Below, in pieces: positions 26,937 to 35,848 of a DNA stretch of 64,000 bases; the first letter of the stretch is position 1; each line of letters starts with the position of its first letter. Origin of the DNA: Chryseobacterium taeanense (GTDB taxonomy: Bacteria; Bacteroidota; Bacteroidia; Flavobacteriales; Weeksellaceae); the NCBI RefSeq assembly GCF_900099685.1, contig NZ_FNDW01000005.1:186001-250000 (forward strand). Direction: 5' to 3'. The translations under genes were made by a program, and so were the position numbers. Under the pieces are notes generated by a model, which was not told the origin of the DNA, made no database searches, and saw only the letters and a list, made by a program, of their open reading frames with translations.

Positions 26937-27782
26937 ATGATAACACAAGACGAATTCAAACCTGTATCATTAGCAACAATATTTAGCTGGTTTGAAAAGG
27001 GTGATATTCCTACAGAATCTCAGTTTCGGCAGACATTTTCTTCATTCCGTCATTTAGATGAAAAAATCGAAATGGGTGATGTGGAAGGTTTAGAGAAAAC
27101 TTTTACAGATCATCTGGAAGATGAAAACGCACATGATTCGGTGCTGGCAAAGCTTAATGCATCCAACCTTACCGCTGCCCACATAGATCAATGGAAAGAA
27201 AAACTGAAAATCAATCTAGCAGCAACAGTAGACAGTGGTGAAGAAACCGGAAACGTTTACACAAAAGAGCAAATCACACAAATCGTGAATATGCTTCAGG
27301 CAAAGGATAACGAAATGCTTGAACATATTGAGAAAATTAATGAAATGCTCGCTTCCGATGATGTGAATCTTGATGAACTTCAGGAGATCTTAGATTATAT
27401 CAAAGAGAACAGGCAACAGATCGATTTGCTTAAAGAGGTTATTGCCAATGGCAGTTCAGATGATAAAATCAGACTTCTGGGAATCTATTCAAAATGGGGT
27501 TCTGTTGTATATCAAAACCAGTTTAATGATTTGGCTTATGATAAAATTCAGAATATCGAAGATGCAATCAGCAACGAAAAAACTAAACATGAAGAGAGGG
27601 TCAGGGGTGACTCTATCGTAAAACATAATCTTGATACACTAAGTTTTGTAATTGATGCCTACGACACCGTTACAATGTTTACAATACCCCTTAAGGTGAG
27701 AAGAGTAGACACAAATACTATTGAAGTGCTATTTGATTCAACACCACCAAATATAATTCAGTTAACAATTAAAAAAATATAG
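26937..27782 (+). CDS. Tail-fibre-type protein with shared N-terminal module
   Basis: A 281-aa protein. Residues about 10-45 (FSWFEKGDIPTESQFRQTFSSFRHLDEKI) match the module of the products at 19538, 20940 and 22460. The centre is a predicted coiled coil (about 100-165, MLEHIEKINEMLASDDVNLD). The C-terminal about 50 residues (HNLDTLSFVIDAYDTVTMF, FDSTPPN) resemble the end of the next protein, a small beta domain common at fibre tips. The stop is 2 bp before the next start. Likely the first gene of a three-gene fibre operon of the eCIS. Confidence 0.65.
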   Translation: MITQDEFKPVSLATIFSWFEKGDIPTESQFRQTFSSFRHLDEKIEMGDVEGLEKTFTDHLEDENAHDSVLAKLNASNLTAAHIDQWKEKLKINLAATVDSGEETGNVYTKEQITQIVNMLQAKDNEMLEHIEKINEMLASDDVNLDELQEILDYIKENRQQIDLLKEVIANGSSDDKIRLLGIYSKWGSVVYQNQFNDLAYDKIQNIEDAISNEKTKHEERVRGDSIVKHNLDTLSFVIDAYDTVTMFTIPLKVRRVDTNTIEVLFDSTPPNIIQLTIKKI

Positions 27783-27784
27783 TT

Positions 27785-29203
27785 ATGGACATTAAATACG
27801 CTTATTATAGAAGCTCAGTCGGATACAAAATCGAAGGAAAAACAGACAATGAAATTTTAACAGCCGGCGGCGGTACGAGGTCAATCAGTACTTTTTGGCA
27901 TGATGGAAACTTTGATCCATTAGATTATGTGCCAAAAACACGAACGTTAACAATTAACGGTACATCTTATGATCTGTCGGCAAACCGATCGTTTACAACG
28001 CCTGATACGATTACCCGTTTAAAAGGAGGTACATCAGGTTCTTTAGTAGCCGGTGATGTTACCCTTGCAGCAGGTGCTAACATGGCGATCACTCAATCCG
28101 GGAATACCATTACATTAGCCTCTACCAATACAACATACAGCGCAGGTAATGGTCTTACCTTGTCGGGAACCACCTTTTCCTTACCGGTTACAACTTCAGG
28201 CAGTGGGAATGTAGTTACGGGAATCGTTCAGAATGCCAACGGGATCACAGTGAACCTGGGTTCTATGCCCACTTCATCGGATCTGGCGAATTATATTCCG
28301 TTATCGCAAAAAGGAGCTGCGAATGGTGTTGCAGGATTGGATGCATCCGGACTGGTACCTGCATCTCAATTGCCGTCTTACGTGGATGATGTGTTGGAGG
28401 GATATTATAAATCTGCCGACGGTAAGTTTTACAAAGAGGCATCATATACCAACGTCATTAATGGAGAGACTGGTAAAATTTATGTATCTCTTGATACCAA
28501 CAAAACATACCGATGGACGGGAACCACGTTCGTTTATATTACTTCGGGAGCTGTAGACTCAGTTAATGGACAGACTGGAGTTGTGGTTCTTAACAAATCC
28601 CATGTTGGTTTAGCGAATGTAGATAATACTGCAGATTCGGCAAAGAGTGTTCTTTCTGCTACCAAATGGACTACAGCAAGAAGTATTACCCTTTCCGGAG
28701 TTACGGCAACAGCGCAAACCATTGATGGTTCCGGAAATGTCGCAATTCCAGTTACTGCCGTTCCAGCAACCTTATTAACAGGAACTGCAGCAATCAATAC
28801 TACCGGATCAGCGGCGAAACTGTCAACTGCAAGAACAATTTCTGCTACAGGTGACGGAACCTGGGCGGTGAGCTTTGACGGTTCGGTAAATGTGGCCTCA
28901 TCGTTAACATTGGCTGCAACAGGCGTAGCTGCCGGTACTTACGATCAGGTTACCGTTGATGCCAAAGGTAGAGTAGTTGCCGGAAATAATCTTGTAAGGT
29001 CTTACACGACTTCAATTTCAGGAACTGCAACAATCGGACACAACTTAGGAACCAGAAACGTAGAGGTTGCGATGTATGATACCGTAACTTTTTACAAAAT
29101 AGACGGTAGAATAAAATTAACAGATCCAAACAAATTAGATATTGAATTTGATTCTAATTTACCAAACCCGGTATCAGTAACAGTAACCAGCAAAGATTTG
29201 TAA
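27785..29203 (+). CDS. Tail fibre protein, receptor-binding type (1)
   Basis: A 472-aa Gly/Thr/Ser-rich beta protein with phage fibre features: an N-terminal DIKYAYYRSSVGYKIEGKT block shared with the next protein, middle stretches such as FTTPDTITRLKGGTSGSLVAG and VNGQTGVVVLNKSHVGLANV (typical of phage fibre shafts), GTYDQVTVDAKGRVVAG, and a C-terminal tip domain (IGHNLGTRNVEVAMYDTVTF, FDSNLPNPVSVTVTS) like that of the preceding gene. The expected role is host recognition at the particle's tail. It is 2 bp from the previous gene and 1 bp from the next. Confidence 0.8.
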   Translation: MDIKYAYYRSSVGYKIEGKTDNEILTAGGGTRSISTFWHDGNFDPLDYVPKTRTLTINGTSYDLSANRSFTTPDTITRLKGGTSGSLVAGDVTLAAGANMAITQSGNTITLASTNTTYSAGNGLTLSGTTFSLPVTTSGSGNVVTGIVQNANGITVNLGSMPTSSDLANYIPLSQKGAANGVAGLDASGLVPASQLPSYVDDVLEGYYKSADGKFYKEASYTNVINGETGKIYVSLDTNKTYRWTGTTFVYITSGAVDSVNGQTGVVVLNKSHVGLANVDNTADSAKSVLSATKWTTARSITLSGVTATAQTIDGSGNVAIPVTAVPATLLTGTAAINTTGSAAKLSTARTISATGDGTWAVSFDGSVNVASSLTLAATGVAAGTYDQVTVDAKGRVVAGNNLVRSYTTSISGTATIGHNLGTRNVEVAMYDTVTFYKIDGRIKLTDPNKLDIEFDSNLPNPVSVTVTSKDL

Positions 29204-29204
29204 T

Positions 29205-31427
29205 ATGAGCGATATCAAATATGCACTTTATACCTCCTCAAAAGGCTTTAAAGTCGTAGGAGGTACAGCTGCACAGTTTTTAAAGGGGGATGGTTCGGTA
29301 GATACTACTTCTTATATCCCGGCAGGTACGGATATCAATATGGCTGATAAGAATATTAATTTCACTTCAGGAAGTCTATCGAAATTTGAAAATGACAGCC
29401 GGGTTTTTAATAAAGTCTTTCAAAAAATTACCTATGCCGCCCAGACTGGTATTTTTAGTATAAAATTTCCGCAAGCAACGGTTTCTGCAACGATGTTTGA
29501 TGTGACTTTGAAGTTTTACGGATATCAAGATAAGCTTTTAGGAAATCTACGTATTTCGTTTTATAAAATTTCTGGAACAGCAATAAATCCAAATGGAGCA
29601 AAAGCTGTTATTGAAATTTCAGACAATTTCCCTACTAATGTTATTAATGTGGGTATAGATGCTAATGGGAAAGTATGTATAAATATTGGTGAACCTACAA
29701 CTTTTTGGAATACCTATGTTGCCGTAGAAGTTGAAAGGGTTGGAGTTCATTATACAGGAAGAACGGCGGACTGGTCGAAAGGTTGGTCACAGGTGATTGA
29801 AACTGATACAACAAACTATCAATCTATTTTAAATATAGTTCCGGATATAGTTGCAACGAGAACCTGGGTCGATCAAAATATTGCAGGTTCGATTCCAAAT
29901 GCTCCAACGGTACTGGGAGCTACTGATCTTAATACCATATTAGCGCCTGGCTTTTATAGTCAGCTTACCAATTCCGGATCCACTTTAACCAATAACTACC
30001 CATCTGATGGGTTATTTGCCGGAAGCTTACGAGTATACAGAACAATTTCTACGGGTATTGTGCAAGAGTACCAGACCAGAACTTCTGGGGGTACTGTAAC
30101 ATTTATAAGAAGCACTGAAAATAGTGGTGCAAGTTGGACTGCATGGAAGAAGGTGTTAACGAGTGTAGATTTTAATCCTTCCAATTACTATACGCAGAAC
30201 GAAACTTCAAACTTGTTCGTCAGGAAGAGCGGTGCTGAGACGATATCCGATACCAAAACCTTCACCCACAGCCCTGTTATTCCCGATGCAACGCTTGGTA
30301 CGCATGCCGTAAATAAAAACCAGATTACATTAAGCACGAATCAGGAAAGTGAAGGAGGGCAGCAATTAAAAATAAGCGGAAATAATTCTGTCGATATTAC
30401 CAATTTTTTTGTGACATCGAGAGACGGAACAAGAAATGCTGATGATATTGCTCCCAATTCGACTTCACGAAGAGCGAGGTTTGATTTTGTAAAATCGAAT
30501 ACGGCAGGATTGGGAGGTTCTGGAAATTATGCAGGAATAATGACTTATTCCCCCTGGGACGGTACGAGTGCCTCTACAGGAGACTCGTCGTATCAGTTAG
30601 CATTTGCAAACCAAAGTGGTATTAATGGTTCTGGTATTCCAATGCTGAAAATCAGAAAAGGAATTGATGGAAGCTGGACAACGAAATGGTATAAATTCTG
30701 GACAGAAGCAGATTTTAGTTCATCAAATATTCAGCAGTGGAACAATGCGTACCAATACGGATTAAAGCTAAATGAAGAATTTACCACCAACCAAAATACA
30801 GGATTAGTAATTGCGGATGCATATTTTGGAGGTGAATCAGGTATTATAGATCATGAGCGTGGAAGATCTTTAGTAACGAAGATAAAGGAGTATTATTTTT
30901 ACGGCTCCGAGTATGGTAATTTTGATGGTTTGAATTTCAATTCCGAAAATACGCACTTCGGAATGGGAACAGAAGTTAATGACAGTGATAAACTAAATGT
31001 AGAAGGATCTGTAAAAGCCAGTAAGAATTTTAAGTCAGAGGGCGAAAAACCGGATACAATATTTATTCCTAATGGCAACCTGGCTTCTTTAAGAGATGAA
31101 ATCATTAATGATGAATCTGAATACGCCATCAGGTTGAATCCGCATGAATATCTAATGGATTCGTTCAGTTCACTGGAGGTAGACGATAGAAACAGGCTTA
31201 TTCATGTTATTGGTGAGTATAGTAAAATGGTTGTTAATTTTAGAAGAATCTATCCGAAACAACAGATTGTTGTTTATAATTTTGACAAATCAGGTGCAAC
31301 TATGGAAGTTAAAATACAAGGTAAAACCGTGTACAACATTGAACCGCGTGGTTTTGTCAGATTTTATGTAACAAATTCTTTAAGAGTAATTGCAGAAAGA
31401 CAACAACCATGCGATGTGATTTGGTAA
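29205..31427 (+). CDS. Tail fibre protein with pyocin-knob-like domain (2)
   Basis: A 740-aa fibre-like protein. Its N-terminus (DIKYALYTSSKGFKVVGGTA, FLKGDGSVDTTSYIP) parallels the preceding fibre. Residues about 228-330 match the pyocin knob pattern (LGATDLNTILAPGFY, GSLRVYRT, QEYQTRTSGGTVTFIR, SWTAWKKVL), followed by shaft sequence (NLFVRKSGAETISDTKTFT). The last about 130 residues are a beta domain without recognised family. It is probably the main receptor-binding fibre. A strong terminator follows at 31468, ending the eCIS-related block. Confidence 0.8.
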   Translation: MSDIKYALYTSSKGFKVVGGTAAQFLKGDGSVDTTSYIPAGTDINMADKNINFTSGSLSKFENDSRVFNKVFQKITYAAQTGIFSIKFPQATVSATMFDVTLKFYGYQDKLLGNLRISFYKISGTAINPNGAKAVIEISDNFPTNVINVGIDANGKVCINIGEPTTFWNTYVAVEVERVGVHYTGRTADWSKGWSQVIETDTTNYQSILNIVPDIVATRTWVDQNIAGSIPNAPTVLGATDLNTILAPGFYSQLTNSGSTLTNNYPSDGLFAGSLRVYRTISTGIVQEYQTRTSGGTVTFIRSTENSGASWTAWKKVLTSVDFNPSNYYTQNETSNLFVRKSGAETISDTKTFTHSPVIPDATLGTHAVNKNQITLSTNQESEGGQQLKISGNNSVDITNFFVTSRDGTRNADDIAPNSTSRRARFDFVKSNTAGLGGSGNYAGIMTYSPWDGTSASTGDSSYQLAFANQSGINGSGIPMLKIRKGIDGSWTTKWYKFWTEADFSSSNIQQWNNAYQYGLKLNEEFTTNQNTGLVIADAYFGGESGIIDHERGRSLVTKIKEYYFYGSEYGNFDGLNFNSENTHFGMGTEVNDSDKLNVEGSVKASKNFKSEGEKPDTIFIPNGNLASLRDEIINDESEYAIRLNPHEYLMDSFSSLEVDDRNRLIHVIGEYSKMVVNFRRIYPKQQIVVYNFDKSGATMEVKIQGKTVYNIEPRGFVRFYVTNSLRVIAERQQPCDVIW

Positions 31428-31467
31428 AATAACAAATAACCAATTAAAAACTTTTCAGGGCAATTAA

Positions 31468-31514
31468 AAAAGCCGCAGTCAGAGGACAAAAACCTTCTGA
31501 TTGTGGCTTTTTTT
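31468..31514 (+). terminator. Terminator of the fibre operon
   Basis: AAAGCCGCAGTCAGAGG pairs with CCTTCTGATTGTGGCTTT around a 7-nt loop, followed by T residues. The rest of the 399-bp gap to the next gene holds only a possible -7 box (TAATTTTG, 31620-31627). Confidence 0.85.
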
Positions 31515-31826
31515 AATTTACATACCTTATAGTTTGCGTTTTGAGCACGATTTGCACAAGAAATCACCTTTTAAAGAAAAATCAGTAAAAGTACTAATCC
31601 CGGATTGATGCGAATAGATTAATTTTGGAATTAAATGATAATGATATTTATCATGTATTATAGAAAACTTAACCAGAAAACGTAATGAAATGATAACATT
31701 CCTCAGAAAAAGATCCAGAATCTTATGCTTATGGTAAGCACGGCATCCCGATGAAAATCTTTATGATTTCTTGATGCTCTCTCAGAATAAATATCCAGGT
31801 TTTATTTAATCTCAAATTTAAAAAAA

Positions 31827-32270
31827 ATGATTATCAACAAAATCCTCAACGTCGATGATTATTATTACGACGTATTTATGGCGATTTCGGAATCCCTCAC
31901 AGGATTTTCCGTTAACGAACTCCAATCCACAGGCTTAGCCGAGACTTATTACCAACACATTCTTAATCAGATTGAAATGGCAACCTTCATCGATTTTCTG
32001 AATGTTTCTAAAAATGTTCTTGATAATGCGGAGAATAAAGATCAACTGAAAAATGCCATTTCTAGTCAAATTATGGACAACCCTGCAACGCAGCAAATTG
32101 CGCAAAGTGTGATTACGCTTTGGTATTTGGGAACCTGGGAAGGCGCTTACGTCAACGACAGATCTTACAAGGAAGGACTCGTGTGGAATGTAATGCATGC
32201 GCATCCTCCGGGAGCCAAACAGCCGGGCTTTAAATCTTGGGAAACAAAACCTGTAAACAGCAACTCATGA
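31827..32270 (+). CDS. Sorbitol-dehydrogenase-type small subunit (PF12318-like)
   Basis: A 147-aa protein. The C-terminal motif SVITLWYLGTW (about 95-105) and the ending GLVWNVMHAHPPGAKQPGFKSW match the family of small subunits of FAD-dependent sugar/alcohol dehydrogenases. In the known enzymes this subunit supports the large GMC flavoprotein. Unlike many homologs there is no evident Tat signal at the N-terminus (MIINKILNVDDYYY), so the complex may stay cytosolic. Its stop overlaps the start of the GMC gene by 4 nt. Confidence 0.8.
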   Translation: MIINKILNVDDYYYDVFMAISESLTGFSVNELQSTGLAETYYQHILNQIEMATFIDFLNVSKNVLDNAENKDQLKNAISSQIMDNPATQQIAQSVITLWYLGTWEGAYVNDRSYKEGLVWNVMHAHPPGAKQPGFKSWETKPVNSNS

Positions 32271-34330
32271 ATCAGAAAGAAAATACACAGCCAAAGAAAG
32301 ATGTCATCATCGTAGGAACAGGAATTGCCGGATCTTTAATCGCTAAGCTTTTAACAGATCATGTTTTTGATACAGGCACAAAAAAGATGATCCATCGTTC
32401 TGAAATAGACGACTCCAAAACATACAGGGAATTATCAATTCTGATGTATGAAGCAGGACTGGAAGCCGGGATAGAACTGGACTCTGCATCATCAATGGTT
32501 ACTTACAACGATTACATCCGTAAGTTCTACATGGAAGAAGCAAAAGTTCCTAATTCACCTTATCCTGATTTAAAACAGGCGCCTTCTCCAAATGTTTTGG
32601 ATATAGAACCGATCGTTCAGCCATTTCCGGATAAAAAAGGCTATCTGGTACAATTTGGGCCAATGCCTTTTGCAAGTGATGCAATCCGCGTTGGAGGCGG
32701 AACTACGCTTCACTGGCTGGGAACAACACCAAGAATGCTTCCGAACGATTTCAGGTTAAAGGAAAAATACGGAAGAGCAATGAACTGGCCGATTGATTAC
32801 GATACGCTAAAGCCATATTACGAAATGGCTGAGTTTGAAATCGGTGTTTCAGGAAACGTTGCGGCGCAGGAATACCCTATCAAAGAAAGCATGGAAGAAT
32901 ATTACGGCAAAGATTATGTTTTTCCGATGGAAGAAATTCCGCAGAGTTATATGGATCATCAGATCATTAACGGGCTGTCGGGAACTTCGGTTCAGATCAA
33001 TTCGGAAGAACTTCCGTTAATGTTCGTTCCATCACCGCAAGGGAGAAATTCTACTCCTAATATTGCTTACGGAACATCAAAATTAATCAAAGCTGAAATT
33101 TCAGAATCAGGATATACGTTATCTTTAAATAATATTGAAAGTGAAGAATACAAGGCTTTAGGTGCAGTCTGGAATCCTTATCAGGGAGAACGTTGCGAAG
33201 GAAATGCTTCATGCGTTCCGATCTGTCCGGTTCAGGCAAAATACAATGCTTTGAAAACATTGAAGAAAGCTTTATATAAAGTCAATAAACACAAGAATCT
33301 TCAGAGAAATCATAATATTCAGGTTCAGTCGCAGAGCGTAGTTTACAAATTAAGTGTAGACGTTGCAGATCAGGAAAAAATCTCTAAAGTTCATATCAGA
33401 AGATATATTTCAAAGGAAAAAACAAGTTTTGTTGAAGAAGTTATTGATACTAAAGAATCAATCGTTATTCTGGCTGCCAATGCTTTTGAAAACCCTAAAA
33501 TCCTTTTAAATTCAAAATATACCGTCGTTGAAAACGGACAAAAGGTTGAAAGAACCGTTGCCAACAGAAGCGATCAGGTGGGAAGAAACCTGATGGATCA
33601 TATGGTAATGCTTACCTGGGGATTATCTCCTGAGCCTGTTTATCCTTACAGAGGCCCGGGTTCCACAACAAATATTTCGTCTTTTCGTGATGGAAGTTTC
33701 AGAAGCGAATTCTCTGCATGGATCTCTCCTCTCGATAACTGGGGTTGGAGCTGGCCGGCTTTTTCTCCCGGATCAGACCTGGCTGAATTTCTGGGGCAGG
33801 GGCTTTTCGGAGAAGATCTGAAAGAAGCTTTAACATACAGACTTTCAAGACAGGTTTTGTTCCATTTTGAAATCGAACAGCTTCCGAATCCTAATAACAG
33901 AGTCACCATTAATGATCAGTATCTGGATGTGCTTGGGATTCCGCGGCCTGTTATTAATTATGACCTTACAGAGTATGAAATGAAAGCCATGGAACAGGCA
34001 AAACAGGCATCAGATCAAATGTTTGAAAGATTAGGCATTCAGGATTTCACAACATACAAGGCAACAGACAACAATACCTTTGTTTACAATGGCGTGAGAT
34101 ATTCTTACAACGGAGCCGGACATATTGTTGGAACCCACAGAATGGGTGATAATCCTGACGATTCTGTAACCAACAGCTATTGCAAAGCATGGGATCATCC
34201 GAATTTATATATTGTAGGAGCCGGGAATATGACCACTTTGGGAACTTCAAATCCTACTCTTACTTTATCCGCATTTACCATCCGTTCCGTAGAATCCATT
34301 TTGAAAGATCTGGAAACAATTTTAAAATAG
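32267..34330 (+). CDS. GMC-family FAD-dependent oxidoreductase (large subunit)
   Basis: A 687-aa flavoprotein; the ATG at 32267 (MNQKENTQPKK) overlaps the upstream stop and is preferred over an in-frame ATG 30 bp upstream. The dinucleotide-binding motif VIIVGTGIAGSLIAKLL is at about 14-30. A Cys cluster (CEGNASCVPICP, about 310-321) is typical of gluconate/sorbitol dehydrogenase subunits. The C-terminal GMC block GHIVGTHRMGDNP (about 617-629) carries the expected active-site His, with LYIVGAGNMTTLGTSNPTLT closing the FAD site. Substrate unknown; the small subunit beside it suggests sugar or alcohol oxidation with transfer of electrons to a carrier. Confidence 0.88.
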   Translation: MNQKENTQPKKDVIIVGTGIAGSLIAKLLTDHVFDTGTKKMIHRSEIDDSKTYRELSILMYEAGLEAGIELDSASSMVTYNDYIRKFYMEEAKVPNSPYPDLKQAPSPNVLDIEPIVQPFPDKKGYLVQFGPMPFASDAIRVGGGTTLHWLGTTPRMLPNDFRLKEKYGRAMNWPIDYDTLKPYYEMAEFEIGVSGNVAAQEYPIKESMEEYYGKDYVFPMEEIPQSYMDHQIINGLSGTSVQINSEELPLMFVPSPQGRNSTPNIAYGTSKLIKAEISESGYTLSLNNIESEEYKALGAVWNPYQGERCEGNASCVPICPVQAKYNALKTLKKALYKVNKHKNLQRNHNIQVQSQSVVYKLSVDVADQEKISKVHIRRYISKEKTSFVEEVIDTKESIVILAANAFENPKILLNSKYTVVENGQKVERTVANRSDQVGRNLMDHMVMLTWGLSPEPVYPYRGPGSTTNISSFRDGSFRSEFSAWISPLDNWGWSWPAFSPGSDLAEFLGQGLFGEDLKEALTYRLSRQVLFHFEIEQLPNPNNRVTINDQYLDVLGIPRPVINYDLTEYEMKAMEQAKQASDQMFERLGIQDFTTYKATDNNTFVYNGVRYSYNGAGHIVGTHRMGDNPDDSVTNSYCKAWDHPNLYIVGAGNMTTLGTSNPTLTLSAFTIRSVESILKDLETILK

Positions 34331-34336
34331 AAAAAA

Positions 34337-35827
34337 ATGAGACAAAGACTTATCAATAAAACAGAAAATCAGGAAAACAGCAGTCTTTCAAAAAATGCTT
34401 TTGCCAAAAACACCATCGTTGCAGAGGCAATTTCTTTACGGTCGTTGCTACTTGATTCTACTATCAGTAAAGAAAGCTGGATCGAGGGACTGAAATATCA
34501 CAGCAAAACAGTTACAAACTTATTGTTAAATAATCAGATTGATGAATTTAATCAATATTTACAATCTCAGTTTGGGGGAGAAATCTCTGAAATACCTTCA
34601 GGCAAGCTTTCCAGAACAGCTGTTTCCGGAATTAAAAAGGGGCTGACTGAACTCGATTACCGTCCTGTTTTACAGGATCTTTTGCAAACAGCAATTCTAA
34701 TTGAGCATTCTACCATTCCTCCTTATTTAACCGCTTTATATTCTATTAAAGACGGAACAAATATTTTGGCTTCGCAGATCATCAGAAGTGTTGCTGTAGA
34801 AGAAATGCTTCACATGATTATGGTTTGCAACGTGATGAACGCCGTGAGCATTCAGCCTTCGGTAAACCAGCCTGAAAATTATCCTGTTTATCCTACTAAA
34901 TTACCACTGAATGTCGATTTCTATGTAGGTTTGGAAACATTTTCATCCAACAGTATTGCCACTTTTATCGCTATCGAAAGTCCGAGTAATCCTTTGGTAA
35001 AAGCACCAAAATATGATTATAACACAGAAACGAATGCCATACTTTCAAAAGCGGCGGTTCAGGAAAATGAGTTATGGACCTTGGGAAATATGAAGGATTT
35101 CATCATGAAAAATGTTCATACCATCGGAGAATATTATGATGTCGTATTTTTTTACATACTTGTTTTTCAGATTATTGCCTATTACAAGGCGAACGGAAAA
35201 CTGCCGCAAACCTTTGAAGAATTAAATAAAGGCGGAATTTTCACAGGAGATCCTGCCAAACAGATTCGTCCGGAACAATATTACGGAAGTGGAGGTAAAT
35301 TATATCCGGTAGATGCTCTCGAAGGGGTAATTCTTGTTTTCCAGGAAATTAAAGGACAGGGCGAAGGAGCCGATGATTCTATTTTTGATGTCGATGCTTC
35401 GCAATTTGAAGAAGGTGCCGAATTAGCACATTATTTCAGATTTAAGGAAGTTTTCCATGAACATTTCTATTTAGGAGGAGATTATACTCCTTTCACCGAC
35501 GAAAACGGGATGATGCCTGTGACGACTCCTCCTGTGGGAAAACCGTTACCCGTTGACTGGAACGCAGCTTATCCGATGAAGCCTAATCCTAAAATGGCAG
35601 ATTATAAGTCGAATCCACAATTATTTGCCCAGGGACAGGCATTTAATGAAACTTACAAAAAATTATTGGATGCCATTCAGGCAGCTGTAGAAGGAAATAC
35701 TGAAGAATTATCAAAATCCATCATGTATATGTATGCGCTGAAAGAACAGGCAATCGGATTGATGAGCCAGCCATTAGACTCTCAATACAATGCAGGTCCG
35801 ACTTTTGAATTTCCTGCAGGTTACTAA
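34337..35827 (+). CDS. Ferritin-like domain protein (PF12902-like)
   Basis: A 496-aa soluble protein. The core (about 110-310) has the ferritin-like helical signature with potential metal ligands: LIEHSTIPPYLTALY (about 119-133) and VAVEEMLHMIMVCN (about 153-166), as in the family that includes the VioB-associated iminophenylpyruvate dimer synthases. The remaining C-terminal half carries further family blocks such as HYFRFKEVFHEHFYLGG. It starts 6 bp after the GMC gene. A role in an oxidative step with the neighbouring flavoprotein is inferred from position. Confidence 0.75.
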   Translation: MRQRLINKTENQENSSLSKNAFAKNTIVAEAISLRSLLLDSTISKESWIEGLKYHSKTVTNLLLNNQIDEFNQYLQSQFGGEISEIPSGKLSRTAVSGIKKGLTELDYRPVLQDLLQTAILIEHSTIPPYLTALYSIKDGTNILASQIIRSVAVEEMLHMIMVCNVMNAVSIQPSVNQPENYPVYPTKLPLNVDFYVGLETFSSNSIATFIAIESPSNPLVKAPKYDYNTETNAILSKAAVQENELWTLGNMKDFIMKNVHTIGEYYDVVFFYILVFQIIAYYKANGKLPQTFEELNKGGIFTGDPAKQIRPEQYYGSGGKLYPVDALEGVILVFQEIKGQGEGADDSIFDVDASQFEEGAELAHYFRFKEVFHEHFYLGGDYTPFTDENGMMPVTTPPVGKPLPVDWNAAYPMKPNPKMADYKSNPQLFAQGQAFNETYKKLLDAIQAAVEGNTEELSKSIMYMYALKEQAIGLMSQPLDSQYNAGPTFEFPAGY

Positions 35828-35848
35828 TAACGATAAAACTAATATACC

